From NCBI RefSeq assembly GCF_002868735.1, contig NZ_CP025613.1, forward strand, positions 496,001 through 560,000: a stretch of DNA of 64,000 nucleotides, given 5' to 3'. Below the pieces are notes generated by a model. The model worked only from the letters and a program-made list of their open reading frames with translations, searched no databases and was not told the DNA's origin. The DNA is from Niveispirillum cyanobacteriorum. GTDB taxonomy: Bacteria; Pseudomonadota; Alphaproteobacteria; Azospirillales; Azospirillaceae. The translations under genes were made by a program, and so were the position numbers. Shown piece after piece: positions 56,501 to 64,000 of the stretch (positions are counted from its first letter, which is position 1; each line of letters opens with the position of its first letter).

Positions 56501-58935
56501 AGCTGAACGGCACGGCACAGGATACGGCCACGCAAAGCCAGATCGCCCGCGACCGCCGCGCCCTGGAAATCCAGATCATGGAGATGCAGGGCAAGGGCGT
56601 CGAGGCCCTGGCGGCCCGGCGTGCCGATGAACTGGCCGCCGCTGATGCCTCCCTGCGCCCCCTGATCGAACATCGCCACCGGCTGGAAGATGACGCCAAG
56701 GCAACCGAACTGGCCAATAGCCGTCGCGCGCTGGAAATCCAGAATCTGGAATTGGCTGGCAAGAGTGTCGAGGCTCTGGCCGCCCGGCGTGAGGATGAAC
56801 TGAAGGCCGCCGACGCCTCGCTGCGTCCCCTGATCGAACATCGCCACCGGCTGGAGGATGACGCCAAGGCAACCGAACTGGCCAATAGCCGCCGTGCGCT
56901 GGAAATCCAGAACCTGGAATTGGCTGGCAAGAGTGTCGAGGCTCTGGCCGCCCGGCGTGAGGATGAACTGAAGGCCGCCGACGCCTCGCTGCGTCCCCTG
57001 ATCGAACATCGCCACCGGCTGGAGGATGACGCCAAGGCAACTGAACTGGCCAATAGCCGCCGTGCCATGGAAATCCAGAACCTGGAACTGGCCGGCAAGA
57101 GTGTCGAGGCCCTGGCCGCCCGGCGTGCCGATGAACTGGCCGCCGCCGATGCGTCCCTGCGCCCGCTGATCGAACATCGCCACAAGCTGGAGGATGCGGC
57201 CAAGGCAACCGAACTGGCGACCAGCCGCCGTGCCCTGGAAATCCAGATCATGGAGTTGGAGGGCCAGAGCGTGGAGGCCCTGGCGGCCCGGCGTGCGGAC
57301 GAACTGGAGGCCGCCGATGCGTCGCTGCGCCCCCTGATCGCCCGCCGTCACGCCCTGGAGGATGAAGCCAGGGCAGCGGAACTGGCCCGTGCCAAGCGGG
57401 GCCAGGAAATCCAGATCCTGGAGCTGCAAGGCCGCAGCAGCGAAGCCCTGGCCCTGCGCCGCCGGGAGGAGATGGACGCCGCCGACGCCGCCCTGCGGCC
57501 CATGATCGCCTATCGCCACGCGTTGGAGGATGAGGCGGCGGCCCGCACGGCCGCGCTGGCCCTGTCCGACCGGCTGTTTGCCGCCACCAACGACGCCAGC
57601 ACCCTGACGGGCGCGCTGGCCGCCTTTGACCGCAATGCCAACCGGGAACGGGCAGAGGCGGCGCGCGGCGGGGTCACCAATCTGGTGCAACTGGAACAGG
57701 TTCTGGCCGCCGAACGCGCCCAGATCATCAAGGATTTCAACGATAAGGCCGTAGAGGCGGCCCAGGCCAAGGCCGATCAGGCCCGCGACACCCTGATTGC
57801 CGCCTATGAGCGGGAGGCCGATGCCGCCCGCAATCTGGCCAATTCCTGGCGTGAGGTGGGCAGGGGCATCCGCGCGGCGTTGAAGGCCGATCAGCTTTCC
57901 GACCAATATTCCAGCCTGAACCCGCAGGATCGGGCCACGCTGGCGGAGGATGAGCTGCGCCGGCTGGCGGCCCGCGCCAATGATGCCAGCCTGTCCGCCG
58001 CCGAACGGCTGGAAGCGGCCCAGGCCCTGCCAGAGGCGCGCCGCGCCTTCCTGGATGCTGTCCGCCCGCTTTATGAGGGCACGGAACGCTGGGGCCAGGC
58101 GCTGGACCTGTCCGCGCAACTGCTGGACAGCGTGGCCCTGGCCGCCACCCGTGAGGTGGATATCGCCCAGCAACAGGTGGATCTGGCGCAGCAGCAATTG
58201 ACGGCACTGGGCGTGGTCAACCAATCGGTGCTGACCGTGGCCCAGGCCCTGGCCGACTATCAGGCGGCCCAGGCCCAGGTGGCGGCGGCGCGTGCGGCGG
58301 CCCAGACGGGGGCGCAAACCGTGACCACGGCCCCGGCTTCCCCGGCGGGCGTGCCGGCCAACAGCAACCAGCCGGCCCTGACGCTGGACCGGGTGCGCGG
58401 TGACCTTCTGTCCACGCCCTTCACCACCCATGACCTGAACGGCACCGCCATTGCCCGTTTCACCGGCCCCAATGGCAACAGCATCAGCCTGCTGGCCAGC
58501 GATCTGCAAACACGGCCCGTGGAATATCTGGCGGAAATGGCCCGCCAACTGGGTCTGGCCGGGTATCAGCAGGGCGGCATTGTGGGCAATGGCATCCACG
58601 GCGTCGACAGCGTCCTGGCCCGGTATCAGGATGGCGGGCTGATCGGGCTGGCGGGGGGTGAATTCGTCACCCGTGCCGCCGCCGTCACGCCGGAAACCCT
58701 GCCTTTCCTGCGCGCCATCAATGATAGCGGGCGTCCGCCGCCCATCCTGTCGGGCGTGGCCGATACCAGCCGCCTGGAAGGGCTGTTGCAGGACCTGCTG
58801 GCCCAGACCAGCAGCAGCGGCCGCACCCTGGCCGACCTGAATGCCCGTGGCTATGAGGCGCTGGTCAACCGGCTGGAAGGCCTGCTGTCCCAGGGCCAGG
58901 ATCAGGCCGCCGACCGCCGGAGGGCCGCACGATGA
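53566..58935 (+). CDS. Tail tape measure protein
   Basis: A 1789-residue tape measure. Coiled-coil and Ala/Gln/Glu-rich helix dominates about 180-420; a Gly-rich hydrophobic region (about 460-640) is the membrane-active part; six tandem 56-residue repeats occupy about 997-1332; the C-terminus contains QGGIVGNGIHGVDSVLARYQDGG and GEFVTRA. By the rule that tail length scales with tape measure length (about 0.15 nm per residue) it would predict a tail over 250 nm. The ATG at 53566 overlaps the stop before it, and the gene overlaps the next by 4 bases. Confidence 0.92.
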   Translation: MSGPNTITIQVDNSGALTAIAGTTEAVKALGTAAQQTATQMQALTGANSATASATANARDAATGMTSAAGGSMEVLSDTLELAGAVVGAVEALDKAFKLAASSSGALGVVLRRLPFIGVAVAAADLAVTLYKLVDSQGTARASEDLYAKAVEQSNNQLLTSEELAKRRAEAQRRTAIETIRQAQEALNAEKKLADERLRAATANAQLEAKAQGNSQADGSMAKGKTQSEAAATLAKAQKDVAALEAKLADLEARKQALSSQTESPDAAARRQAQQAAALKRAAEERTAQLEAERQQAEDRRKAEEAEATQRAASINAMEAETRTMQQALQIAQEEAKGTEESRKAVIGLTRDRKLHNLELERQAALLGKNVAEQARINATFNDRATVIKGEAQLALDGIDKEAAKKKLDETTAASKAQAEEVKKAADQIAGGWADAMFNQITGKGGSIKNWFKGLFKQIATDALKNKIALPIVTGVVGGAMGALGGGALGGLLGGASAPATPGAAPSPGGDILSGLSGILDGFEKGITDLGSKLFGTAGVDGAAGTSGLFGSGGQLFGSTGLASGVSGAFAGAGLGATAAGLLGALGLGKGNTKGGAIGGAIGGAAGSIFGPLGTTVGSLLGGAIGSLFGGKPSNKEGSATIDLNSGNVAVGGFTGKKFSQENRDQAAGIAGEVLKIKDALEKGFGARITGTLAVGAGDRDGLFATAINSSARTSFKDDKAGTEQLLAYVTGQFVTAIRDQLSPALSAALGRVDFKDMENALGDLDFIRNFEDSLSALGEGMGVVNQVTRAAKAEVDEQIQSLKDFKEKTARLFPDDVDRAATAMRAYVEELVGITDAAEPMTQVETALMALQARFEAYKPLLEEVGYTAEQAQTAIANGLQKAKDTLKGEFNDSLDRQYNDLTGKGYVNQINDLVKTRDTGLRDATALGLTSEKLDRNFGAALDNQFAGLDSAALNDIKARFADMAPVVAAADRALEKLNGTAQDTATQSQIARDRRALEIQIMEMQGKGVEALAARRADELAAADASLRPLIEHRHRLEDDAKATELANSRRALEIQNLELAGKSVEALAARREDELKAADASLRPLIEHRHRLEDDAKATELANSRRALEIQNLELAGKSVEALAARREDELKAADASLRPLIEHRHRLEDDAKATELANSRRAMEIQNLELAGKSVEALAARRADELAAADASLRPLIEHRHKLEDAAKATELATSRRALEIQIMELEGQSVEALAARRADELEAADASLRPLIARRHALEDEARAAELARAKRGQEIQILELQGRSSEALALRRREEMDAADAALRPMIAYRHALEDEAAARTAALALSDRLFAATNDASTLTGALAAFDRNANRERAEAARGGVTNLVQLEQVLAAERAQIIKDFNDKAVEAAQAKADQARDTLIAAYEREADAARNLANSWREVGRGIRAALKADQLSDQYSSLNPQDRATLAEDELRRLAARANDASLSAAERLEAAQALPEARRAFLDAVRPLYEGTERWGQALDLSAQLLDSVALAATREVDIAQQQVDLAQQQLTALGVVNQSVLTVAQALADYQAAQAQVAAARAAAQTGAQTVTTAPASPAGVPANSNQPALTLDRVRGDLLSTPFTTHDLNGTAIARFTGPNGNSISLLASDLQTRPVEYLAEMARQLGLAGYQQGGIVGNGIHGVDSVLARYQDGGLIGLAGGEFVTRAAAVTPETLPFLRAINDSGRPPPILSGVADTSRLEGLLQDLLAQTSSSGRTLADLNARGYEALVNRLEGLLSQGQDQAADRRRAAR
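56554..57561 (+). repeat. Six tandem 168-bp repeats in the tape measure gene
   Basis: Units start at 56554, 56722, 56890, 57058, 57226 and 57394, exactly 168 bases each. Each encodes about RRALEIQNLELAGKSVEALA then RRADELAAADASLRPLI, EHRHRLEDDAKATELANS. Units 2 and 3 differ by only about three bases, so the last duplication is recent; units 5 and 6 are most diverged. Confidence 0.95.
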
Positions 58936-60416
58936 GCATCATCCATCTGGTTGACTGGACCGTCTGGAACAACCTGACCGGTGCCATCGAGATCTGGCGG
59001 TTTACAGAGGCGCGCGAAGGTTATCGCCAGGGCAGCACGCAATGGCTGCCCAACCTTCTGGCCGGGCCGGTTCTGGGGCAGCATCTGTGCGGCGACAGCC
59101 TGGGCAGCCCCGCCACGCTGGAGGTGGGGGACCTGACCCTGGTCACCACCAACCTGCCGCGCGGCCCCGGCAATGCCCGCTTCCCCGATGATTACAGCTT
59201 TGAAGGCCATCCGGTCCTGATCCGCCGCGGCATAGCGGGCACCACACCCGCCGCCATGACCGTGGTGGTCAATGGCCTGTGCAATGAGGTGCAGCCCATG
59301 AAAACCCGCCTGACCGGCCGGATCAGCGGGCGGGAGGCACGCTATGACCAGCCGCTGTCCCCCCCCTATGCCGGCACGGGCGGGGCCGAGGGCGGGGCCG
59401 ACCGCACGGGCCGCCCCCTGCCGTTCGGCGTGGGGTCGGTGGATGGGGTGGAAGGTGATTATCTGGGTCTGGTGGGTGGCCTGCATTCCTGGCGTCTGGC
59501 CCCCTCGCTGGCCGATGTGCGGGCCGGATGGGTCGGCTGTTCGGCGCTGACCAAGGTGACGGGCACGCCCAGCACGGGACAGTTCAGCGTCACCGCCGCC
59601 ACCGGTCTGGTACAGGTGGGGGGATCGGCGCTGGCCGGTTTCCCCTACACCTGGGATGTCGATTATGACGCGCCGGGCAGCCGCAGCATCGCGCATGGCC
59701 TGCAAAAGCTGGCGCTGCGCGTGCCCGGCACGTCCATCCGCCCCGGTGCCGTCACGGCGCTGGCATCGGCCCTGCCCGATGAGATCGGCTGGTGCTGGAC
59801 CGGCGAGGTGACGGTGCGCCAGGCGCTGACCGATCTGGCGTCCCGCTCGCTTTGCTGGTGGCTGGAGGATGCGGCGGGTCTGCTGGATATGGGGGCGCTG
59901 TCGGTGCCCGCCGGGGCCGTTTCGGTGGCCGATTTCGACCGGCAGACCATTGTGCGCGGTTCCGCCCGCCTGTCATCCGGCTGGCCCTCTGCCGGCGGTT
60001 TGATGCCGTCGCGTATCGACCTTGCCTATGGCCGCTGCCCGCGTGTCCACAGCGCGCAGGAGGTGCAAGGCGCGGCCGATGCCACCCGCCGCGCCTATGC
60101 CACGCTGGAATGGCGGCAGGCCGGCGCCAGCCTGTCCGGCCCCGCCGGGGCGCGGCCCGCCGCCCAACCGCTGCTGATGGAGACCCCGCTGCGCAGTGCG
60201 GCGGCGGCAGCCACAGAGGCGGCGCGGCGGGCGGCGTTCGGCCCGGTGCGGTTCCTGGATCTGCGCGTGCTGGGCGATGTGGTGCCGCGTGGGTCCATCG
60301 TCACCGTCACACTGGATTATCCCGGCCTGCGCAGCCCGAAAAAGGCCCGCATCCTGTCCGTCGTCCCCAGGCCGCGCGGTGGCGCGGCCGATTACCGTCT
60401 TTGGGTGTCGCCATGA
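58932..60416 (+). CDS. Distal tail protein (unassigned, 494 aa)
   Basis: A 494-residue protein following the tape measure by a 4-base overlap. N-terminal HLVDWTVWNNLTGAIEIWRF, TLEVGDLTLVTTNLPRG and a repeated beta-rich C-terminal part (RFLDLRVLGDVVPRGSIVTVTLDYPGL) suggest a tail tip or baseplate hub protein. It has no peptidase motif. Position fits the hub genes of siphovirus-like Mu relatives, but I cannot name it. Confidence 0.7.
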   Translation: MSIIHLVDWTVWNNLTGAIEIWRFTEAREGYRQGSTQWLPNLLAGPVLGQHLCGDSLGSPATLEVGDLTLVTTNLPRGPGNARFPDDYSFEGHPVLIRRGIAGTTPAAMTVVVNGLCNEVQPMKTRLTGRISGREARYDQPLSPPYAGTGGAEGGADRTGRPLPFGVGSVDGVEGDYLGLVGGLHSWRLAPSLADVRAGWVGCSALTKVTGTPSTGQFSVTAATGLVQVGGSALAGFPYTWDVDYDAPGSRSIAHGLQKLALRVPGTSIRPGAVTALASALPDEIGWCWTGEVTVRQALTDLASRSLCWWLEDAAGLLDMGALSVPAGAVSVADFDRQTIVRGSARLSSGWPSAGGLMPSRIDLAYGRCPRVHSAQEVQGAADATRRAYATLEWRQAGASLSGPAGARPAAQPLLMETPLRSAAAAATEAARRAAFGPVRFLDLRVLGDVVPRGSIVTVTLDYPGLRSPKKARILSVVPRPRGGAADYRLWVSP

Positions 60417-61264
60417 CCATCACACCGCTGATCCTGATCGGCCATTCCAACCGCGTGCCCTCTGCCACCATCACCGGTGGTTCCTGGACCGGCAGCCGCG
60501 ATCTGGTGAAGACGCGGCCCACAGGCACCCGCCTGATCGCCACCTCCAACGCGCTGTCGGCCACGAAACTGACGCTCACTTGGGCGCGGCCACAGCCGAT
60601 CCAGATGCTGGCCGTCGTGGGCCATAATGGCAGCCGCAACGGCCTGATGCGCTGGTCCGCCTATGAGGGGGCGACCTTGCGCTATCAGGGGGCTTGGCTG
60701 GACCTGAAGGCCCCGGTGGCCAGCACCTATGCCCTGTCCTGGTACGATTTCGGCCTGTTCACGGGCAAGCCGGAGGATGAATTCTACGCCCGCTATCCCT
60801 CACAGGTCTTCGACTATCTGCCCGCCACCATCGGCGCCGACCGGATCGAGGTGGAATTCGACGATCAGACCAATGCCGAGGCCTTGTCCGTCGGCTTCAT
60901 CGCCGCCATGCAGGTCTGGCAGCCATCGGTGGCGCCCGACTGGCCCATCGCCATCAGCCCGCGCACCGTGTCGGAGCTGGAGGTGACGGAGGGCGATGTG
61001 GAACTGGGCGTGGAAGGCGCGCCCGTGCGCGAAACCCGCCTCTCCTTCGCGCATCTGCCCGAAGCCGACGGCATCCGCCTGAACCGCATCCAGCGTGAAG
61101 CCGGCGAGACGGGGGAACTGTGGCTCGATATCGACCCGCAGGCGCAAGGGGCCATGACCAATTACGACCGCGCCATGCTGTGCCGTCAGGTCGATCCCGA
61201 GGGCGTGACCTTCAGCGAATTCTGGCGCGCGTCCGGCGCGCGTCTGTTCCGGGAGGTGTTTTAG
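60413..61264 (+). CDS. Distal tail protein (unassigned, 283 aa)
   Basis: A 283-residue beta-rich protein starting MTITPLILIGHSNRVPSATITGG, with a lectin-like block KLTLTWARPQPIQMLAVVGHNGSRNGLMRWSAYEGA and YDFGLFTGKPEDEFYARYPSQ. It overlaps the preceding gene by 4 bases. It probably belongs to the tail tip or a carbohydrate-binding appendage; unassigned. Confidence 0.7.
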   Translation: MTITPLILIGHSNRVPSATITGGSWTGSRDLVKTRPTGTRLIATSNALSATKLTLTWARPQPIQMLAVVGHNGSRNGLMRWSAYEGATLRYQGAWLDLKAPVASTYALSWYDFGLFTGKPEDEFYARYPSQVFDYLPATIGADRIEVEFDDQTNAEALSVGFIAAMQVWQPSVAPDWPIAISPRTVSELEVTEGDVELGVEGAPVRETRLSFAHLPEADGIRLNRIQREAGETGELWLDIDPQAQGAMTNYDRAMLCRQVDPEGVTFSEFWRASGARLFREVF

Positions 61265-61296
61265 ACCTGTCTTGACAGGTCCGGCGGCGACCGCCG
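61264..61296 (+). terminator. Tandem hairpins after the 283-aa tail gene
   Basis: GACCTGTC/GACAGGTC (61264-61281, 2-base loop) and CGGCGG/CCGCCG (61282-61296) form two adjacent stems without a T-tract. They may attenuate or protect mRNA before the fibre gene. Confidence 0.5.
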
Positions 61297-61363
61297 CCGC
61301 GCGCACATCCCCGCCTTTTCAGCCTTCTAGGAAATTCTCCATTCAATGACAAGGGGTTAGACA

Positions 61364-62890
61364 ATGTCTCCTTCTCCCGCCCTCGACCGCCTTTCTAACG
61401 GCCATTACAATACCGGTGACTGGAATGCCGCCACCAATCCCGGTGGCATGGGCGGCGACGGCCATCGCCAGGCCCTGGTCCCGCCGAAGCCGCCGCAGAC
61501 AGGGTCGTACCCGGTACTGACTGCCGATATTGCAGAAGTGGCGTCCGGATTGCCGGCGGTGGCCGCGGCGGCTGCTCTGGCAGCGGGCGGCGGCGTCCTT
61601 ACTTTCCCGTTAACCTGGGACACAGGCACCAGCAGTGCGGATCCAGGCGCGGGCCGTATCCGGGCCAACAGCGCCAACATGTCCATGGCGTCCCTGGTTA
61701 TGTTGAGCGCAACTGACAGTTCGGGCCTTTCAATTGCCGCTGCCCTCGGCCAACTGACGGCCAGTAGTTCAGCGACAAAGGCCTTGATCCGGGTCGGCCA
61801 TCGGACCGACGCAACAAAGTACGCGATCTGGTCCGTCACGACGTCCGCCAACAATGGTGCATGGCGCTCCTTCACCGTGACGCCGATCCTCACGACGAGC
61901 GCCAGCCCTTTTAACAACGGCGATCCTGTCGCCCTGTCGGCTGTTTGTGTCGGCGATAAGGGTGATACGGGAAATCCCGGTACGGCAGCCAGCGATACGG
62001 TCGCTGGTATTGTCCGTATTGCAACGATGACGGAGTTCGCGGGGCGGACCGCCACACAGCAGGCTGTGACACCGGCGCATCTGGCCCAGGGTGCGGGTAT
62101 CGGTGGCGTCGATCTGATAAGTGCGGCCAGTTTGTCCCTGCCGGCCGTCGGAGACTACTTCCGGGTGACGGGCACGACCAGCATCGCGGCCCTATCAGCC
62201 CGAGGCGTTGGGCGGCGTGTCCTGTTGCGGTTCATGTCCCCCTTGCAATTGACCCATAATAGCACTTCCTTCGCCCTTCTTGGGGCATCAAACATTGCCG
62301 TTACAACCAATGATCTGGCGGCCTTTGCCAGCGATGACGGAACCAATTGGCGCATGATCTGGTATTCCCGTGCTAGTGGTCAGCCTTTGGCCATGCCGGG
62401 CTCGCTGCTCATTGGCACCCCCACAGTGGTGGGGTCGGCAGTAGGACAGATCGACTTTACAGGGATAGATTCCACTTTCGACGATTACGAGTTGGTCGGC
62501 CATGGGATCAAGTTTTTAAATAACGGCAGCTCTCTGGCTTTCGATTATCGGGTCGGCGCCTCGACATGGGGTGGGCCGCAAAACGGCATGGCGATCCAGC
62601 TGACCAACAGTGCTGGGATCACATCGGGGGCCTGGAGTGGTGCCATCGTTTCTAGCCAGTCAAATGCGGCCGGCAGTATCAGTGGCTTCGTTCTTCGGCT
62701 CCTGGGCGCAAACTCGGCTGAGTCCAAAATTGTGCGGTCCTGGTCTGTCGCCAATACCACCGGCGATCACGGCATGCGCGATTGTGGCGCATGGTTGGGC
62801 ACCAACAGTGCGGTTACCGGCATTCGTCTGTTAGGTTCCTCCAGCATCCTGGCTGGGACTTTCAAACTTTATGGTTTCCGGAGAGCCTGA
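61364..62890 (+). CDS. Tail fibre-like protein
   Basis: A 508-residue fibre. It has a collagen-like stretch GDKGDTGNPGTAASDT (about 198-213) and a fibre-typical TVAGIVRIATMTEFAGRTATQQAVTPAHLAQ block, then a C-terminal domain ending in a beta-rich LLGSSSILAGTFKLYGFRRA receptor-binding-like part. It probably recognises the host surface. It is followed by the fibre-associated gene one base later. Confidence 0.78.
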   Translation: MSPSPALDRLSNGHYNTGDWNAATNPGGMGGDGHRQALVPPKPPQTGSYPVLTADIAEVASGLPAVAAAAALAAGGGVLTFPLTWDTGTSSADPGAGRIRANSANMSMASLVMLSATDSSGLSIAAALGQLTASSSATKALIRVGHRTDATKYAIWSVTTSANNGAWRSFTVTPILTTSASPFNNGDPVALSAVCVGDKGDTGNPGTAASDTVAGIVRIATMTEFAGRTATQQAVTPAHLAQGAGIGGVDLISAASLSLPAVGDYFRVTGTTSIAALSARGVGRRVLLRFMSPLQLTHNSTSFALLGASNIAVTTNDLAAFASDDGTNWRMIWYSRASGQPLAMPGSLLIGTPTVVGSAVGQIDFTGIDSTFDDYELVGHGIKFLNNGSSLAFDYRVGASTWGGPQNGMAIQLTNSAGITSGAWSGAIVSSQSNAAGSISGFVLRLLGANSAESKIVRSWSVANTTGDHGMRDCGAWLGTNSAVTGIRLLGSSSILAGTFKLYGFRRA

Positions 62891-62891
62891 C

Positions 62892-63212
62892 ATGATGGTG
62901 ATTATTGACGGAATGCCACGGCCTGCTACGCCCGAAGAGGTGGCGGACATCCTGGTGAAGCGGGCGGCAGCCGCCGTGCTTCGCGTGCCTGCCACCGTCT
63001 CCCAGGCACAGCTGCGCATCGCCCTTCACCGGCGGGGCCTGCTCGCCGCGGTGGAGGCTGCGGTTCGGGACACCGAAGATGTTGAACTCGCCATTCGGTG
63101 GACCGCGCCAACGGTGGAGCGTAACAGCCCTTTGCTGGTTGCAGTGACGTCTCAGCTTCGGCTGTCTTCGATGGACATTGATCAGATTTTCAGGGAAGCG
63201 GCAACGCTGTAG
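62892..63212 (+). CDS. Fibre-associated or tail-end protein (106 aa)
   Basis: A 106-residue protein: MMVIIDGMPRPATPEEVADILVKRAAAAVLRVP, then LRIALHRRGLLAAVEAAV and SQLRLSSMDIDQIFREA, a helical pattern seen in proteins encoded directly after tail fibres. Chaperone for fibre assembly is the usual guess. The ATG at 62892 immediately follows the fibre stop (62890). Confidence 0.65.
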   Translation: MMVIIDGMPRPATPEEVADILVKRAAAAVLRVPATVSQAQLRIALHRRGLLAAVEAAVRDTEDVELAIRWTAPTVERNSPLLVAVTSQLRLSSMDIDQIFREAATL

Positions 63213-63899
63213 ACAAAAGCTCACGCAGCTCGGCGCCTTCCCCGCCCACTATATCGCCCTCTGACCCCACACCATTCCCGCCCTGTCCCAGCGTTACCGG
63301 CATCCGCCCGCGCGGGTGCCGGCCCTGCACCCCGCATGTTTTTACGGGGAACGCCCTCCAAAGCCCGACCACCCCTCTCCAGCCCGGCTGCGCGACGGCC
63401 ACGGGCATCCCCCCGTTCAACCTGCCCCCCTGGTATCAAATCCCAACATCGAATGGATCAAATCGGGGGAGAGGGGATATGTTGCTAGCCTTAAGCGGGG
63501 AGTACCGCCCAGTGTCATGTCCGGCGCGTTATAACAATACCGGCATAACACGCGGCCCCTTCAGTATATTACTGTTATGCTCCCCCTTCCTATGATGGGT
63601 ACACATGGAGGAGCAGACCGCGACGTGAAAAAAATTCGTCGATCCCTGGGCGGAAGGGCCGGTACCGTAAGGGTTGCCGGCAGCAAGCACACCATGGTGC
63701 GCAGTTGAAAACACTGCCCGCCGGGAGCGGCATGATGCACAACATTCGAGACCGCCTCCAGGGACTGTCCCTCGGGCCGGACCGATCTTACCTGCACCTA
63801 ATCCCCGCCCAACGGGTGAGGCGGGGTACGCGGTCCTTCGGTCCCACCGGGCCGGCCCTCCATGCGGATAAAAACCGAATGGAACAGGGGGTCTCGAAC
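63213..63899. other. 687-bp region without a gene; right end of the element and chromosomal promoter
   Basis: Holds a near-perfect hairpin (63297-63322, CCGGCA/TGCCGG outer stem), a short hairpin with a T-rich loop (63330-63349), an AT-richer stretch with GCATAACA/TGTTATGC (about 63543-63579) that might be part of the element's end, and a CCCCGCC/GGCGGGG hairpin (63803-63826). No gene is supported on either strand. Confidence 0.6.
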
Positions 63900-64000
63900 A
63901 TGACCAAGTCTCAACTGACGCTGCGCGCTGTGCTGCTGGCCGGTGCTGCCCTTGCCACGGCCATGCCGGCTCTGTCGCAAGAACTGATGCTGGAAGAGAT
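63900..64000 (+). CDS. Secreted protein, start only (cut by window edge)
   Basis: The ATG at 63900 with an upstream GGAACAGGGGG ribosome region opens MTKSQLTLRAVLLAGAALA, a typical Sec signal peptide ending AMPALSQ with cleavage expected before ELMLEE. Only 33 residues are in the window, so the product cannot be named. Confidence 0.7.
   Translation, partial: MTKSQLTLRAVLLAGAALATAMPALSQELMLEE

Larger units (their letters stand above)
45800..63600 (+). mobile_element. Mu-like transposable prophage, lacking head genes (ends approximate)
   Basis: Ner-type regulator, MuA-type transposase and MuB-type ATPase are followed by three minus-strand accessory genes and a siphovirus-type tail module. There is no terminase, portal, protease, capsid, holin or endolysin gene between 49607 and 51335, where they would be expected. 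The exact ends and the 5-bp target duplication could not be identified by eye. Confidence 0.85.

Noticed and set aside
56554-57561. Regular repeats resembling a CRISPR array
   Set aside because: Units are contiguous 168-bp coding repeats without spacers and lie in one reading frame of the tape measure gene; no cas genes nearby.
55159-58599. 1146-codon open frame on the minus strand opposite the tape measure gene
   Set aside because: Shadow of the tape measure gene; long open antisense frames are expected from its GC bias, and its repeats mirror the real protein repeats.
63600-63710. Very short plus-strand frames between the prophage and the secreted protein
   Set aside because: Fewer than 30 codons, no family resemblance and no good ribosome site.

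Overview
The window reads as high-GC alphaproteobacterial DNA. The chromosomal genes (radC, map, a DTW-domain tRNA-modification gene, tRNA-Leu, two OmpR-type two-component systems) would fit Rhodospirillales/Azospirillaceae such as Azospirillum or Niveispirillum. That placement is an inference from general character, not from a marker gene. Three blocks can be separated.

Block 1 (1 to about 28374) is one end of a large integrative and conjugative element (ICE) that continues past the left edge. Its backbone lies almost entirely on the minus strand and contains a lytic transglycosylase, a TraF-type S26 peptidase, DUF2840 and DUF736 proteins, a ParA/small-protein/RepA replication-partition cluster, an AlpA-like regulator, DUF2285 proteins, a small XRE regulator, a DUF2493 protein, a toprim protein, a giant methyltransferase/helicase-like (strawberry-notch type) protein, a large ParB, a PAPS-reductase-like PP-loop protein, an ArdC antirestriction protein, a secreted nuclease and a tyrosine integrase. 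On the opposite strand the ICE carries a compact five-gene defence operon (20578-26448): AbiEi, AbiEii, SIR2, HerA ATPase and a DEDDh exonuclease. The integrase lies beside a radC gene cut within its HNHPSGD motif, so radC is very probably the integration site.

Block 2 (28375-45501) is chromosome: truncated radC, map, tapT-like gene, small membrane and hypothetical genes, a Pat-type acetyltransferase, tRNA-Leu(TAA), a GDSL autotransporter divergent from a two-component system, an ArsR/SRPBCC pair with a neighbouring SRPBCC fragment, a divergent TetR/VOC pair, an orphan MacB/FtsX-type permease, and an AraC-response regulator-histidine kinase operon.

Block 3 (about 45.8-63.6 kb) is a Mu-like transposable element: Ner-type regulator, MuA-type DDE transposase, MuB-type ATPase, an unusual three-gene minus-strand cluster (possible HigB-like toxin, XRE protein, DUF6941 protein), then a non-contractile tail module: tail tube, tail chaperone with a textbook -1 slippery site, a 1789-residue tape measure with six 56-residue repeats, two distal-tail proteins, fibre and a fibre-associated protein. 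No terminase, portal, capsid or lysis gene is visible, so it is either a deleted prophage or a transposable tail-only element. The window ends in the start of a secreted chromosomal protein.

Most interesting: the five-gene AbiE-SIR2-HerA-exonuclease operon; the capsid-less Mu-like element with its three-gene cluster; repeated regulatory DNA in the ICE (a leader shared by three operons and a CGACTAT motif linked to the XRE regulator); and the ICE insertion in radC.
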